Source: Magnolia sinica (lineage: Eukaryota > Streptophyta > Magnoliopsida > Magnoliales > Magnoliaceae). From it: a stretch of 64,000 nt of DNA. The stretch is taken from contig NC_080574.1 in the NCBI RefSeq assembly GCF_029962835.1, forward strand, positions 25,146,001 to 25,210,000, written 5' to 3'. Position numbers and translations under genes: made by a program. How positions within the stretch are numbered: position 1 is the first letter of the stretch; each line of letters opens with the position of its first letter. Positions 1 to 12,194 of this stretch are shown here, piece by piece. The notes under the pieces are model-generated. The model was not told the origin of the DNA. It saw only the letters and a list, made by a program, of their open reading frames with translations, and did no database searches.

Positions 1-19
1 CACACGAGTGCTTGAAAAG

Positions 20-175
20 CTGTGGGCCCCACCATGTAGTTTACCCATACCATCCATTCATTTTGCCATCTCTTTTTAAGGCATGAGCCCAAAAACGAGG
101 ATCTCGGGCTGACCACACCACAGGAAACAGCAGTGATTGAATGGCCACCATTAAAAGCTTCCTAGGGCCCATGTG
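20..175 (+). mobile_element. Truncated copy of the palindromic 'gtgggcccacc' MITE family
   Basis: The segment begins with gtgggccccaccatgtag and continues through the family's usual order: 'catccattcattttg', 'aaggcatgagcccaaaaa', 'gaccacaccacaggaaaca', 'gtgattgaatggccaccatt'. The matching right half is absent, so this is a left-half fragment. It belongs to the same family as the fuller copies near 20.4, 25.2, 26.1, 28.6, 40.6, 41.9 and 60.7 kb. Confidence 0.6.
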
Positions 176-1045
176 ATTTCCCAGCACTGTCGGTTCCGGA
201 GCGTTCACCACCGATGCCGAGTCCTAGTGCGGCCTACGTGAACTTTTATCTTCCGTCATTTTTTGTCCAGCTAATCTACAAGGTGGGCCCCACCGCATGA
301 ACTTTTTAGATGCATACAAACAAGCCAGATCGACACACGTACGGGTTAGCAAATCTCTCAAGAACAACTCGTGGATGTATCACGTGCAATACGCGTGGAG
401 AGAAGGGGAGAGGGAAGGAGACGTGGGTGTGAAAAGTGGGCTATTCCATCCCACTCGGACACATCTGAATAAGGAAAAAATGTAGATGGATCATCTCTCT
501 AACATCACAGTGATGAAGAAATCTCAACCATCAATTTGAGACTGTCAAAAATAAATTAGCGAGTAGTGTCCAAATTCCAAAGGGGGGAAGGATGGTTGCA
601 ACCATCTTCTCAACGCGTATTTTTGGATATGAGCTTATGCTGGGTAACTCAGAAGATAGCTTCACTTAATTGACCAAGTGCTCTTTATTTTATTTTGGTT
701 TGAAACACTCAAAATTCTCTCCTGACTAGTCTCGTCATGCATGCGGTATAGAGATTTTTATTAAAAAAAAAATTTTTAAAAAAAAAAACACAGTTACTGT
801 GCGAAAAGGGTGAGAGATGAGCAATCTTTTTCCCATCAATGATCTCATTTTTTTTTTAACATGAGATTCAAAAGTTCAAATAACAAGATAAGCTCTATAG
901 ACTTTACTAAAGTTTTCTACCACAGCAGAGGAACATGCACCAACTTGGCAAGAATCTCTGACCCAGCCCATCTATCAGGAGTGGCATCCATGCCCTAGTC
1001 TGAAAATCATTAGGTCCCTTACAGGTCTGGAATTTAATAGACTAG

Positions 1046-1086
<41 letters not shown>

Positions 1087-2301
1087 TTCCTCACGTCGAG
1101 GGGCACACTTGATGGCTGGCTGACCCGAACTTTGGGACAGGGCATGTTCAAGTTGGGGCTCTGATATTGGACACGTGCAATCACGGCACATGTCATGCAA
1201 ATCGCCCCAATTTTCTACTGAGCAATTTAAGTTGAAACAAGAAACACAAATATAGAAAGAACAATGTAAAGTAGCAAAACTTTCTCTAGGCTTGCTCAAA
1301 TATACATCTTGACAGAACTCTAGCAGCTGGATTTGTTTTCTTTTTCTTTTTTCAATAACCTAATCATCTACACGACGGGGCTCCAGGATTCCCAACCTCA
1401 GATTGAATAGTTCAACCCTTTGATTATATAAAGGTGATGATGACCATCCATATTCAAAGTAAAAGAGCCAGATTATTGAACGGTTTAAATAATCCTATTG
1501 GGAGCCTTTTATTAGTTGTCCATTCACAGTGTTGATCATTGGAAGATGACCCAGATTCAAAGGCTAGAATACCAACAAATCTTATTGTAACCAGTTGGGA
1601 TGGGATGCCCTACTCTTTTCTTTTTTTTCTTAAAGAGAGTGGTTCCTCAATCGAACTAGCAATTTGAGACTGCATGTACCCATTCAAAGACGGTGATAAT
1701 TAAAATATAGAGCATTGGTACCACCGCTTGTTATCATAATAATAGAATATTCAATAGTGAACATTATGCACCAATAAAAATATGGGAGATTCCTGGGTGC
1801 TTGAGACTGGCATCCTATGTTTGATACTGATATAGTTAAGCTACAAGATTTACTAATAAACTACCAGCAAATGCACTAGAAAATAATTTTTATCTGCATT
1901 TCAAAATTTCACCTGGTGTGGTACCACCTTTCCTTCCCGTGTGAGATTAAATGTGTTTTCCTGCAAATGAAATAGAGATAATGTCTCCTAAACAAGAAGT
2001 AGAGTTCATACCTGGAAGGAGAGGTTTTTCTTCAAATGGACTTTTTTTTCCCCCTCCTAAAGAAAGAACATTAAAGGAGTTTGTAGATGAGCTCATCACC
2101 AGTAAAACATGGGACGACAAAATCTAAATCCATGTCTCTCTCATAAAGGAGAATTAAGGATACACCTTCCTAATTCCTATGAACAAGCAATCCTTATTAA
2201 ATTGTAACTGACCCCTTTACATAACCGTCTTCTTTTTTTACCACAAAACTGATACAAGAAAAAGAAAAGAAAAAGGAAAATAAAAAATAAAAACTGGCTT
2301 C
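176..2301. other. Intergenic stretch, no gene seen
   Basis: No open reading frame here has recognisable protein character; the short ones run through simple repeats. It contains a pure (TC)17 microsatellite at 1049-1082 and several A/T runs (762-790, 848-858). The right end is the 3' flank of the minus-strand membrane-protein gene and includes an A-rich stretch at 2255-2293. Confidence 0.6.
1049..1082. repeat. (TC)17 microsatellite
   Basis: An uninterrupted run of TC dinucleotides 34 bp long, preceded by gactagagg and followed by atatttcc. Confidence 0.95.
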
Positions 2302-3507
2302 TCAGCATTCGGATACTTCTCGGAGAGGAATCATGGGTCTGCCTGGAAGTGGCGGGGAGCCCGGCGAGGAAGGGAGGCAGGGGGTGGTAGCAGAGAAAAG
2401 GCCAAGTTCCTCAAACCCTTCTGTTGGGGCGCTGTCCTTGATCATTGTCCGGAAAGAGATAGAGCCACCCTTCATTGACGCATCGGAGTTTCTTCCTGCA
2501 CTTGTGCTTGAGGCCGCCTCAAGAAGGCTCTGGTTAGCAATAAGAGATGAGCTGTCATTCGAATCGAAGGCCCCTTCAGTTTCCAAGAGCTGCAGGCTCC
2601 TCACAGCTAAGGAATCTGAGATGGGGCAATAGACAAGCATGCAGATCCCCACGGCTGCACAGAGCAACAGCATGAGGAACGCTAAGAACACGACGGCTTC
2701 AAATGCCAAATGCCCTGGCTGCGATAGAACAGAGAAACCGAGAAACAAGACCCTCAATGGAAGGAAACTGACAACAGAGAAAATCAACAACAAAACTCTC
2801 CTTCGCAGCCCCTTGTTGATCACCAACGACACCATTCGCACTCCAATGTATAAGAAGTAGGCAATTAAGAGAAAAGAGAACAGCCCGAGCAGAATCGTAC
2901 TCAGTAATGGGTAAGTACACAGGGCGATATCGACTTTACTATAACCTTCAATACTCATGGTTGTGAAGTACTTTGGCATCTTCTTCATGTAACTCGCTTT
3001 ATTGTTGTTGAGCTTGGGTCCAGTTAAAACAAGGACAAGCTGAGCAACGAACATGGGGAGACAAAAAAGGACTACATAACTGAATGTTTTTCTGTTCCAT
3101 TGACGACTTAAAGTCCCCAACTCTCTCCTCTGCAACGATGCGTGGAGGAGAAATATGAGGGTAAGGAACATGCTTGGTTCTGCAAACCCTAAATTGGAAA
3201 GGATGTAAAACTTGCAGAGGTTTTCCTGCCATTTCAGGCTAACAGCATGTAAAATCCTTCCTCTCCCTTTCAGCAAACTTAAGCGAACAATCTCCCCCAA
3301 ACCCCACCAAATTGCAATTATGATGAGTGTGAGACGAATGATCCACGGACCATTAAAATAACCGAGTTGAACATATCCATGTCTCTGGATCCGAGAACGG
3401 AAGAGAGCTGAGTAAAAGATGCAGAACAAGCCAAACAATACCAAGAGAGAGACTAGACAAATTGTCACCACACCGAATGCATCGGCGGCGAGTCTGGTCA
3501 GGGGCAT
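2302..3507 (-). CDS. Seven-transmembrane plant protein of uncertain function
   Basis: A single uninterrupted coding exon of 401 codons. The first in-frame ATG is at 3507 (MPLTRLAADAFG); the open frame extends upstream only through a GTG at 3528, so the ATG is chosen. Seven hydrophobic segments are visible at about residues 12-36, 53-76, 100-123, 142-163, 194-224, 237-262 and 266-296. A hydrophilic Ser/Pro-rich tail of about 105 residues follows, with SLIANQS, GGSISFR and PSSPGSPPLPG. Helix 2 ends in IWWGLGEIVRL, helix 3 carries SNLGFAEPSMF and helix 7 ends ICMLVYCPISDS. I believe this is a conserved plant family related to the candidate GPCR-like proteins CAND2/CAND8 of Arabidopsis, but that is from memory of general architecture and is not secure. 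Predicted location is a membrane, tail side unknown. Codon use and the intact frame argue for a live host gene. Confidence 0.85.
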   Translation of the reverse strand: MPLTRLAADAFGVVTICLVSLLVLFGLFCIFYSALFRSRIQRHGYVQLGYFNGPWIIRLTLIIIAIWWGLGEIVRLSLLKGRGRILHAVSLKWQENLCKFYILSNLGFAEPSMFLTLIFLLHASLQRRELGTLSRQWNRKTFSYVVLFCLPMFVAQLVLVLTGPKLNNNKASYMKKMPKYFTTMSIEGYSKVDIALCTYPLLSTILLGLFSFLLIAYFLYIGVRMVSLVINKGLRRRVLLLIFSVVSFLPLRVLFLGFSVLSQPGHLAFEAVVFLAFLMLLLCAAVGICMLVYCPISDSLAVRSLQLLETEGAFDSNDSSSLIANQSLLEAASSTSAGRNSDASMKGGSISFRTMIKDSAPTEGFEELGLFSATTPCLPSSPGSPPLPGRPMIPLREVSEC

Positions 3508-5560
3508 CACCCGAAACACGGATTCCACGCATACTCTCTTCCAGCATGGATATATAAAAAGCCCTCCAGTTCTGTGGAAGGTTCCTCCTCAAAATGCCAA
3601 AGAGTAATGCAAAATGCTTCAAGAAGGCTTCTTCCTGCAAACCTTAAGACCTATAGGCAATCATTCAGCCTGTCTTGGCCAATTTTAAATGGAGACGGCA
3701 ATAATCAGAACCTTCTTCTCTAACTGTTCAGAATAAATGTAGCGTCACAAATCAATCGCTAGCACAATATTGTGCCCATTCACCGAACTGTGCTCAGAAT
3801 ATCCTCTGGACCCAAACAAGAAACTTGTCTCCCTCGAAAGAAAAGAGAACAAGTCCACAGGTGATGCCCGCAGTGGAAGTATCACATGTCCTTCTATATC
3901 CACTACACTCACAAATGTCTTGAATTATACTGTCAACAAGGATCATCAATCAAGTTCCGTGAAGTTATTCTGTTTCGAACAGCTGCGGACATCAATGTTA
4001 AGTAGTTTGTCAACGTTTAGATCAAAATTTAGATACGGTCCGAAATCTTAATTCAAGGATGAACAAAGACATAGGTCTAGAAATAGTACCAAAATTACGA
4101 AGTAAAAATAAAATTTAGTGATTAACTACAAGAAAGAATTCAACCTACATGAACATTTTGATTTCAAATGCATTGCAGGATAATGCATACAATGCATTGC
4201 AAGTCCAAGAAACAAAGGTTGAATCAAAACCGGAAAAAAAAAATTGAAAATGACATGTACCTAGCAATTATCCAATAATTCTATTCTCGAAATCGATACC
4301 ATCACTATTTTTCAACAAATTAAAAAAAAAAAAATGAAACTTGTGCCCATCTCTAATTCTCCATACCTTTCTCTAAGACGCTAACTCTAAACAGGTTTAT
4401 CAGTCTTAGTCGATTTCTTTCCTCGTTAAGTAATCGCACCCATAATCGCAATCTAAAACGTAATCAAATTCTAACAAGTTTGAAGCATTGAAAATTTTCA
4501 CAAATACAATCCCACAAAGGAGAAACTTCATATCTTCATCGAAGTCCAATAAATTTTCTCATCTAACTTAATACCACAATTGCTCTACCTCAAAACAAAA
4601 AATGCCAGCGTTAGGGGAAATCAAAGTCAAAGGTGCATAATAAGAAACTACAGAAGCCATTTCCATCACAGACTATAAAAAAATCCATCATTCCACAAGA
4701 AATTCACAAATTCATACAAAAAATATAATCTCCCGCATTTCATCCCCAAAATATACTTCATCTCAAAACAAAACAAATGAACAGAGAAGGAACAGAAATC
4801 ACCACTTTTCTACGTAAACACCAAAAAATTCCACAAATCTCTCAACATTCGCCCAAGATAACATAAGTCTTCGACAATCTTCATCAGAATTCTAGCATAG
4901 AAAATCACAAACTTAATATTCCAAGCACAACCAAATGAGAAAACCAATTTCTTCAGAGAACCACAGAAAATGCCAAACATCTATCAAGCATCGAACTTTC
5001 AAATCTCCAACTAAATCACACGAACTTCATTCCAAAATTACAAAATAAAATCATTATAAAAAAAATCCAGTAAATCCACCATTTCCGTCACAAAAATCAA
5101 ACAAACCTCTAGCTTTCTCCCAAAAATCACCAAAATAAAATCCGAACAAAACCTCAAAGAAAAACACAAAATTTCTAACCATTTTCTACAATCCATTCCA
5201 CAGAAACACTCTAAAAAGAACAGCCAGATCGAAGAAAACACAATACCTGTGGAGAAACGTCTTCAAACACCGGCATTTCTTCTCAAAACCCCGATCCTGG
5301 GAGAAAAGTCCTAATTTCGAGCATTTCCCGCGAAAACCAGCACCAAATCGAACCAAAAATAGATCAACCAGAAGCTCTCAGAGCATACAATCTCGATCTA
5401 GAGATGTAAGGCACAGATTTCAAGAGCCCCTGAAAGACTATCGGAACCCTAGAATCACAAGGAAGAAAAACAGAGAGACAGAGGGAGAGAGTACAAAACA
5501 GAAAACAGGAGGAGAGGAAAAAGGAGAGAGAAGAGGGGCTTGGGTTGCTGACAGGCTGTC
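3508..5560 (-). other. 5' leader of the membrane-protein gene with a probable 1.6 kb intron
   Basis: Read on the minus strand, a good donor CCACAG|GTATTG lies at 5247/5246 and an acceptor TTTGCAG|GAAGAAG at 3635/3634. This gives an intron of about 1612 bp between a leader exon starting somewhere near 5450-5560 and the coding exon. The intervening DNA is strongly T-rich on the minus strand, as plant introns are. The leader exon region is pyrimidine-rich on the minus strand (5455-5545), typical of plant 5' UTRs. The acceptor has a weak polypyrimidine tract; another acceptor, CCACAG at about 3572-3577, is possible. A minus-strand ATG at 3547 opens an overlapping upstream frame that runs past the main start to 3353, so either translation is leaky or splicing removes it. 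Confidence 0.5.
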
Positions 5561-6760
5561 TCCAGCTGGGTTTGCCGAGGCTGTAGGTTCGGTATGAGAT
5601 GAGAGGTCCGGATATTCCGAGCCTAACTGGCCGTATCCGAGGCTGCGTTTCGGTGGCTGTGTTTTGTCGTTGTAGAGTTACCATATTGTGCTTGTTCTTT
5701 TCTTCAAATGACGGAGTAATCCTTTTTTTCTTGAATTGACGAAAATACCCTTCGGACGACGACATGTTCGTGGATACAGATCTACAGACAGAATCCTATG
5801 CAACACCCGTCTGAAAGGGTGCTTACAATAATAAAGCTCTCTGGGCTCGACATGTTGTCTTTGAGAAATCCATTCCATCCATCAGGTTAGACTCTCAATT
5901 CTAATATCTGGTACCAAAAATTGGGAACAAAATCTACACAGGTGAGCCACACCACAGAAATAAACGGTATGTTATACCAATCATAGGTTTTGTATGTGCT
6001 TCCACTATGGTTCTTATCTTTCATGAAACACGTTCATCAGGTGTGACTCGAAGGAAAAATACGAAAATTAGCCTGATCCAAAGCTCATGTGAGCCATGCC
6101 GAGTGAACTTTTAGAGATTTTAGATGTAATCTTACATTGTTCCCAGTGGTGTGGCCCATACGAGTTTTGCATCAGGATGATAGTTTGTGTTCACCGTTAA
6201 GAGAAAGTTTATCATAGGATGGACGGAGTGGATATCAAGCGTACACCATGATGAGCTTTTCCAAAGAGCTTTACAGTCCAATAAATATTTATAAATCTAA
6301 TAAAAGAATTACCCAATAAAAATAAAATTATTGTTCAATATGCATCTAAAACTGTGGCCATATTTTGGATGGTTTAGATTGAAATATTTGTATTCCACGT
6401 GTTCAATTTCTCATTAATTTCTAAATGCATGTGCATTGTCTATCACACTCTGCCGGAGTAGCAAGGTATTTCTCTTAATGGATTGCCTCGTACGGTCACG
6501 GAGCCGTACTATTGCGTTGCAAAAGATGCCGGGGAGCCATGTTATGAACTCTGGCTGATCACAACACTTGATACTCGAGCACTATTAAAGTGCTCCGTTT
6601 GTTTTATATTGACTAAAATAAAACATACTAGATTGTGGTATAAGGATCTATCAGGTGGGCATCAGTATAGTTGTTACCATTGAATTATTTAGATTAAGCA
6701 ATTCAATGAGCTCCACTGCAATTGTGATCATTGGAAATAGATGCCGGGTGGGATACTAGA
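5561..6760. other. Upstream flank of the membrane-protein gene with MITE debris
   Basis: The 300 bp beyond the leader should hold the minus-strand promoter, but I could not identify a convincing TATA box. From about 5890 the sequence turns into MITE-like text ('gtgagccacaccacagaaa', 'ggatggacggagtggata') up to about 6260. A motif 'cactctgccggagtag' at 6448 recurs in variant form near 21370 and 26045, marking another repeat family end. No gene is seen. Confidence 0.45.
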
Positions 6761-6761
6761 A

Positions 6762-7085
6762 CTGTGGTTACTACACGCATTTATTAAGCTGAATATAAAA
6801 ACTTACGGTGTGAAGACCCTAGAGTAGAGAAGTGTGATTAGTAAGCTTTTATAACTATCTTTCTTATAAGTACTTGTCTTGGTCCTCTCACCAACGTATG
6901 AGAGAAAATCTTAGTTTTATTGAGAGGTTTTACTAAGGGTGTAAGGTGCGGAAAACTTAGCATCCCTCGATTATAATACTGCATCATGAATGTCTTTCCA
7001 ATTAGGTACGCCTTTAAAATTATTGTGTTGAATCTCCATTATTGATACATAGGCGATCCGTCAATTCCGCAATATATAGATAACA
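6762..7085 (+). mobile_element. Decayed Ty1/copia-type LTR (3' end well supported)
   Basis: The segment ends in ...gataaca and is followed after one base by a primer-binding-site-like sequence, ttggtatcaaagcc (7087-7100). That resembles the initiator-methionine tRNA site (tggtatcagagcc) used by copia elements. The upstream 300 bp has R/U5-like composition. The left edge (tgtggttac at 6762) is only a guess, based on an LTR needing to start with TG. Confidence 0.5.
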
Positions 7086-7086
7086 G

Positions 7087-7100
7087 TTGGTATCAAAGCC
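7087..7100 (+). promoter_or_regulatory. Retroelement primer-binding site, tRNA-iMet type
   Basis: Sequence ttggtatcaaagcc differs by one base from the canonical plant copia primer-binding site (A for G in cagagcc) and directly follows an LTR-like end. Confidence 0.55.
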
Positions 7101-8905
7101 AACTATGAATTGATCTTGGGGATTTTGTGATTTTTTTTTTTTTGGATTATATCTTCCTCAAACCCAAGCACCATTTAGTTCACTTCTAACCCCGACATCC
7201 ACATCAGTAGCCCTATTGGATTTTGATATGACAGACTTGTACTCCGATATTGTTGTCGGATCTCAGACCCTTCTCAACAGCAAACCGTCGATCTTCAACA
7301 CCAAAACCCTTGACTTTTCCGGTGGCAGCCCTATAAGATACCGGCAGCCATAACTGACCACTACTTTCGGATAGCGGGTTTTAGAATCCTCTCCATGTAT
7401 TCGCAATCTGACAACCATTAGGGTTAATAAATGGAAGAAGGGATGTAGAGGATTATGGCATCATCGTCAGACGACCGTTGCGAGAAATCCATGGTCATCG
7501 GACCTTGACGCCATGTCTGTGAGAACCGACAACCATGGTCGGAGTTGACTCCTGATCGACAGCGGAGGTTGTTGTTAATGGTGAAAACGATCCCCGACTG
7601 CCGGGGTTACCTTGTTCGATGTCGACTATTCTCGGTCGCCAAAAACCATATGGTTGCAACGGAGAAGCCACGAATTCCGACGATTTCTTTCCAGATGATA
7701 AGAAAAGAAGAGGTGGCGGTAGACCCACCTCTGCTTCTCCTCCCTCTTCAAATCTGTCTAGCAGCTTTATGTGTCTCCCAACCCTACAACGGCAATTGAT
7801 TGTCATTTTGAGTGTTGGCTGAGCAGTAGCTGGCGTCCTCTCCAGCAATGGCGAGCGGCAACCATGACGCATGGTGCTCTAGTGATGTGACTCTGTAGCG
7901 AGGTTCGACGGCTAGGGTTTCGATCAACTTTGAAAGGGGGTGATGGGTGAGGCTAAGGTTTGGGATCTATTTTAGCAATTAGAAAGGAACATGCCTTTGG
8001 GCCTGTTGTTTTTAGGGCCAAGATTACCCCTGAGGTTATGGGCCTGTCTTGGGGATGAAGTAATTTTCAAATGGGCAAGCTACTCTGAGCTCATTTTTAA
8101 GAGACCTATGGGGCCAATCATATGATCCATTTTTTGTTGATTGTGGTCTTAGTTATGAGTCTCTTGAGTGGGCTGAGTTTTGAGCCCGTCTTTAGCAAAT
8201 CCATGGCCTTTTTTTTTTTTTTTTTTACGAGGGGGGGGGGGCATGTCTAATGATTGTATTTAGGCCTTAATCTGGCCCTGCAACACCATGTATTTAGGCC
8301 CAAATTTCAGAGTTTGCTCAAGTCTAATCTTGGGCCCAACCTTGGAGTCTAATGTTATATTCATCTTTGGACTTTTATGGCCCTCTTTAGATATTTTGGG
8401 CTTATTATCCATTGACGATGAATTAGGCCACTAAGTGGGCCTAGTTTTGGGTTTAATTAAAGTGCTTTTCAGGCCTAACCTTAGAGTATATGATGTTATA
8501 TTTTCTTTGGACCTTATGGAGCTCACTTTAATTTTTCTGGCTTATTGTCAGTAAAAGATAAACTTAATCATTGAAATAATTATGCTTGGGCCATTTTAGT
8601 ATGAGTAAAACCTAAATTAATGAGTAGATGGTTGGTGGTTTTCACTTGTTGTTAGGTCTAAGTAATTCAGTATTTATGGTATAACAATATAACTTAGTTT
8701 TGATCTGACTCGAAATAGGGCCACTACCCATCTGTTTGAGGCTGATATTAAGTAGTTGACCATTTAAGAATTTAATCCAACCATCACTTTAGAATATATA
8801 TTTGAGCTTACGAGCAGTCAACATCAGCCATATTTTGGATCGAACCATATCGTTTTCAGAATGGTCCGTTATGGGCATGACCATGTAGCAGTCCTTGAGT
8901 CTAGG
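7101..8905. other. Decayed element interior or intergenic DNA, no intact gene
   Basis: Downstream of the primer-binding site no gag-like reading frame survives. Frames at 7495-7872 lack recognisable motifs. From about 7980 the DNA is rich in ggcct/gggcc words. Two degenerate direct repeats of roughly 160 bp are visible (about 8310-8430 and 8470-8590), sharing 'ggcc..accttagagt.taatgttatatt' and 'tttggacctttatgg' style phrases. There is a T-run/G-run tract at 8209-8240. Confidence 0.4.
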
Positions 8906-9936
8906 TGTAGTGTCCTGGATTGTTACTATTTTTTATTTTTAAAAACCCTTAAGAATTTTTTTATATAACTAACTTACTTAGTTACTTACTAACCCTTAAC
9001 ACTCATGCTGAGTCTATATGTGGGCACTACCAGTAAAGAACCACGCTAATTCGATTAATCAACCGTAGGAAGCCAACAAATCCGCCCGATCACTTAAACC
9101 CCGAGTCTATCCTCATGATTTGTTCATTTAATTCCAAATCTAGCCAACCTATCACTAACTAATCAAGATAACTGCAACTAAATAAAGACCTACCAAAAGC
9201 TAAGACAACTAGGGGTCGGATCAAACCAAATTTACCCACTTACTCCTTTAGCCTAAGAACCAACAGTTTAGAATGATTAGGACTGAATCACCATTTTCGT
9301 TAATTGCAAATAGGCCATAGTATAAACTTAACTGATCTACACCGTAATCAGCGCGCATAAGAAATCTCAATATCCAATTTATTTTAGAAATGCTTAATTA
9401 TCCGAATAAGCTCTGGACAGCTCATTAGTGGGTCATTAAACCCGAGACTATAAAAAGACATTCATCTTAACGAGCTTGACGTCTATCGCGGGACATCAAG
9501 CCGATATTATATCTTAAATCACTCAACTTGGACTTGTAAGGTCAGTGTATGAAATGCATGAATACCTTTAGAGTTTGTTAGAAACTTAAGTTAAATGTCC
9601 ATTTTCACTCTCGACCTAAGTTGTGGCTTTTAGACCGTTAGATCATGACCAAATTTAGGGTAACAACCTAAATTAATACCCTACACATATCCGTATAGCT
9701 GCGACCCCGATCAAGCATCAGTAATCGTTGAAGTAACTTCTGATCATACACATCGATCGGTGCATCCAAATGGGGGACCGATCATATCCATACATAGATC
9801 ATCACTAGGGCCAACTATCATACAGTATATATCGACCCCTACACTCCATAGTAGACTCCAAAGGTAGAAACACCCTCCCATATTACTAGTATAATCAAAA
9901 CCTAACCCTCAGGGCCATTTGCACCATTTCTAGTGC

Positions 9937-9944
9937 TATAAATA
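9937..9944 (+). promoter_or_regulatory. TATA box inside LTR copy A
   Basis: tataaata lies at the position aligned with tataaaag in LTR copy B, downstream of a shared 'catttgca' block and about 1.03 kb into the LTR. It is the likely U3 promoter element of the family. Confidence 0.6.
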
Positions 9945-10367
9945 GTGTATAAGAGAATGAAAGAATGGAGTAGATGGAGATTAAGTGATAGAGATTAGTG
10001 TCTCCTTCACCGAATCCTTCCAATCGAAGCCCTATCCTCGATCATTCACCTCCGCTGAATAAACCCCCCTCGCGATTGAGAGGTAAAAAATGAACCCTTC
10101 TTCTCAATTTATGTTTTTTTAAGTAGAATTGTATGAATCTCACCCAATTCTTTCAAATTTTGTGTAAAAATCGTTTTTCCCAAAATCATAACCCTATGAG
10201 CTCAAAGATTGAAAATTCATTCTTAAGATGTAGACCATTATTCCTATGTTGTTATTTATCGATCATTGAGGGTTTTAGTTAATGATTCGTTGTCTGTAAA
10301 TAGCTTTGTGTATGCTAGCATGTTCATATTTCGATTTGATCGCAACATGTGTTATTGGTTGTTTATG

Positions 10368-10560
10368 GATGCTCACGTGTTTGATAAAATACTTAAGTAA
10401 TTGAATACATTATTCTATTGATGCTCACATGTTTGATGAAATGGCTAGGTAAATGTGTGGTTTTATTGATGCCCACATGTTTGATGAAATGCTCAAGCAA
10501 ATGCATTGTTTTTATTGATGCTCACATGTTTGATGAAATGTCTAAGTACTATTGTCATTG
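10368..10560. repeat. Four-unit minisatellite (about 50 bp units) in LTR copy A
   Basis: The phrase 'gatgctcacatgtttgatgaa' and close variants start at 10368, 10420, 10468 and 10517 (spacings 52, 48, 49). Between them lie related 'atg.ctaagtaa' and 'ttttattg' segments. The array is not obvious in the aligned region of LTR copy B. Confidence 0.75.
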
Positions 10561-11746
10561 AATTTATACTTTATAAGAAACTTCGTTATGACTGCATCAT
10601 GTATAGCTAATCAATAGTGATGTTAAGAATTGCTTACAATGTTTGGACAGTCGGCTAACAGCCTGAAATAAGGGGTGGCCCGAGTTAAGTCGGCCACCTT
10701 AGGCTTGTTCGATCGACATGTGTCAAATATGGATGACCGACAATAGTTGGACTATATGGGATGCTTGCACCCAATGCCGATTGCACCGAGATTATCTCAA
10801 GTCAATCAAATTAGTCTAACAACCGACTGATTATGTATGTTCACAGTGTATGACATGACCAAATGGAATCTAGGATTCCCCATTCTCATTGAACGAGTCT
10901 ACTTATAACCATTAGCGAAACGATCTACAAGACTCATGAGTTGGGCATGGTGGTATGGGACACCGTGTCTGAGTTGCCAGGTTACGCTAGGGTGACGAGC
11001 CTCCCCATAATGACCAATAAGCAATCATGAAAGCTATGAGCCTACTATATCATAAATAGAATGGATGACACGACTGCACCATGATTGCGTCTGAGTGACA
11101 ACTCTTGCATTAATTGTGGGCGCCCTCCACCATGTCACTAAGGTGACTAACCCTGTGTCATTCGGGCTATGTCATCTGAGTCCTTTGAGATTTGTCGGGA
11201 TAGTATTAATCCCACATTGGCTGAGGAGTCGTCACTTGAGTAATGAACCCAGAAACAAATCAAGGGACATAAGTGAGGAGCTACGGCCGCCCCGAGCCTT
11301 GTGATTCAGTTGAGACCATGATAAAATGGTAGTACCCTAGCTTCCCTAATCTGTTGGATGAATGAGACTTAATAACTATTCGGCTAACATATACATCAAC
11401 CGCATTACATTAGTTAGATTATTGCAATTTGGCATTGGAATTGCTTGCAAAGCAGTGTTGGCATTTGCAAAATAAGCGTTAGAGTTGCTTGTGAGGGAGT
11501 GTTGGATTGTAAAGGCATGCATCACATCATAATTTCACACATGCATATAACAAGAGTATTTAGGAAGTGATTGTCTATATACTTTATCATTATCTGTGCT
11601 AATTAAATTGATAACATGTGTAACTTAAAACTAATGGAACCACTGAGTTAACTACTCGCTCCCACCTGGGATGGTATTTTAAAACACCAACCAAGGAATG
11701 TTGTTGATGCGTGTGTTATTGAGATCTCCAGCAGGTAGACTTGGAT

Positions 11747-12194
11747 CGGCTTGCACTTTCACTGTGAGTCTTTGGAATGCTAGACGAAATTAAAAAACCT
11801 TACATTTATTTGAATTTTGTGCATGTATATGTTGGAGTCATTGATTGGGCGTGCACTGGGTGTTGATTTTAGATATGTATATTGTGCCTTGTATAATCTT
11901 CATTTGGGCAGACATCACTCTTGGAATTGTATATTTTAAATATTAGTCATCTATTTATGGGCTTAGTTATCGGCTTGCACTTTCACTGTGAGTCTTTGGA
12001 ATGCTAGACGAAATTAAAAAACCTTACATTTATTTGAATTTTGTGCATATATATGTTGGAGTCATTGATTGGGCGTGCACTGGGTGTTGATTTTAGATAT
12101 GTATATTGTGCCTTGTATAATCTTCATTTGGGCAGACATCACTCTTGGAATTGTATATTTTAAATATTAGTCATCTATTTATGGGCTTAGTTAT
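11747..12194. repeat. Near-identical 224 bp tandem duplication
   Basis: Bases 11747-11970 are repeated at 11971-12194. Both start cggcttgcactttcac and end gggcttagttat. The only difference I noticed is g/a in 'gcatgtatatg' versus 'gcatatatatg'. It lies in the 3' part of LTR copy A. The high identity implies the duplication is much younger than the LTR insertion, or that it is an assembly artefact. Confidence 0.9.

Noticed and set aside
3508..3528. Seven extra N-terminal residues for the membrane protein (start at 3528)
   Set aside because: The codon at 3528 is GTG; the first ATG in frame is at 3507.
7495..7872. 125-codon minus-strand frame and overlapping plus-strand frames
   Set aside because: No recognisable domain, no splice partners, and it lies in decayed repeat DNA.
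10368..10560. CRISPR-like array (four spaced repeats)
   Set aside because: Degenerate 50 bp tandem units within a plant LTR; spacers are themselves repeats.
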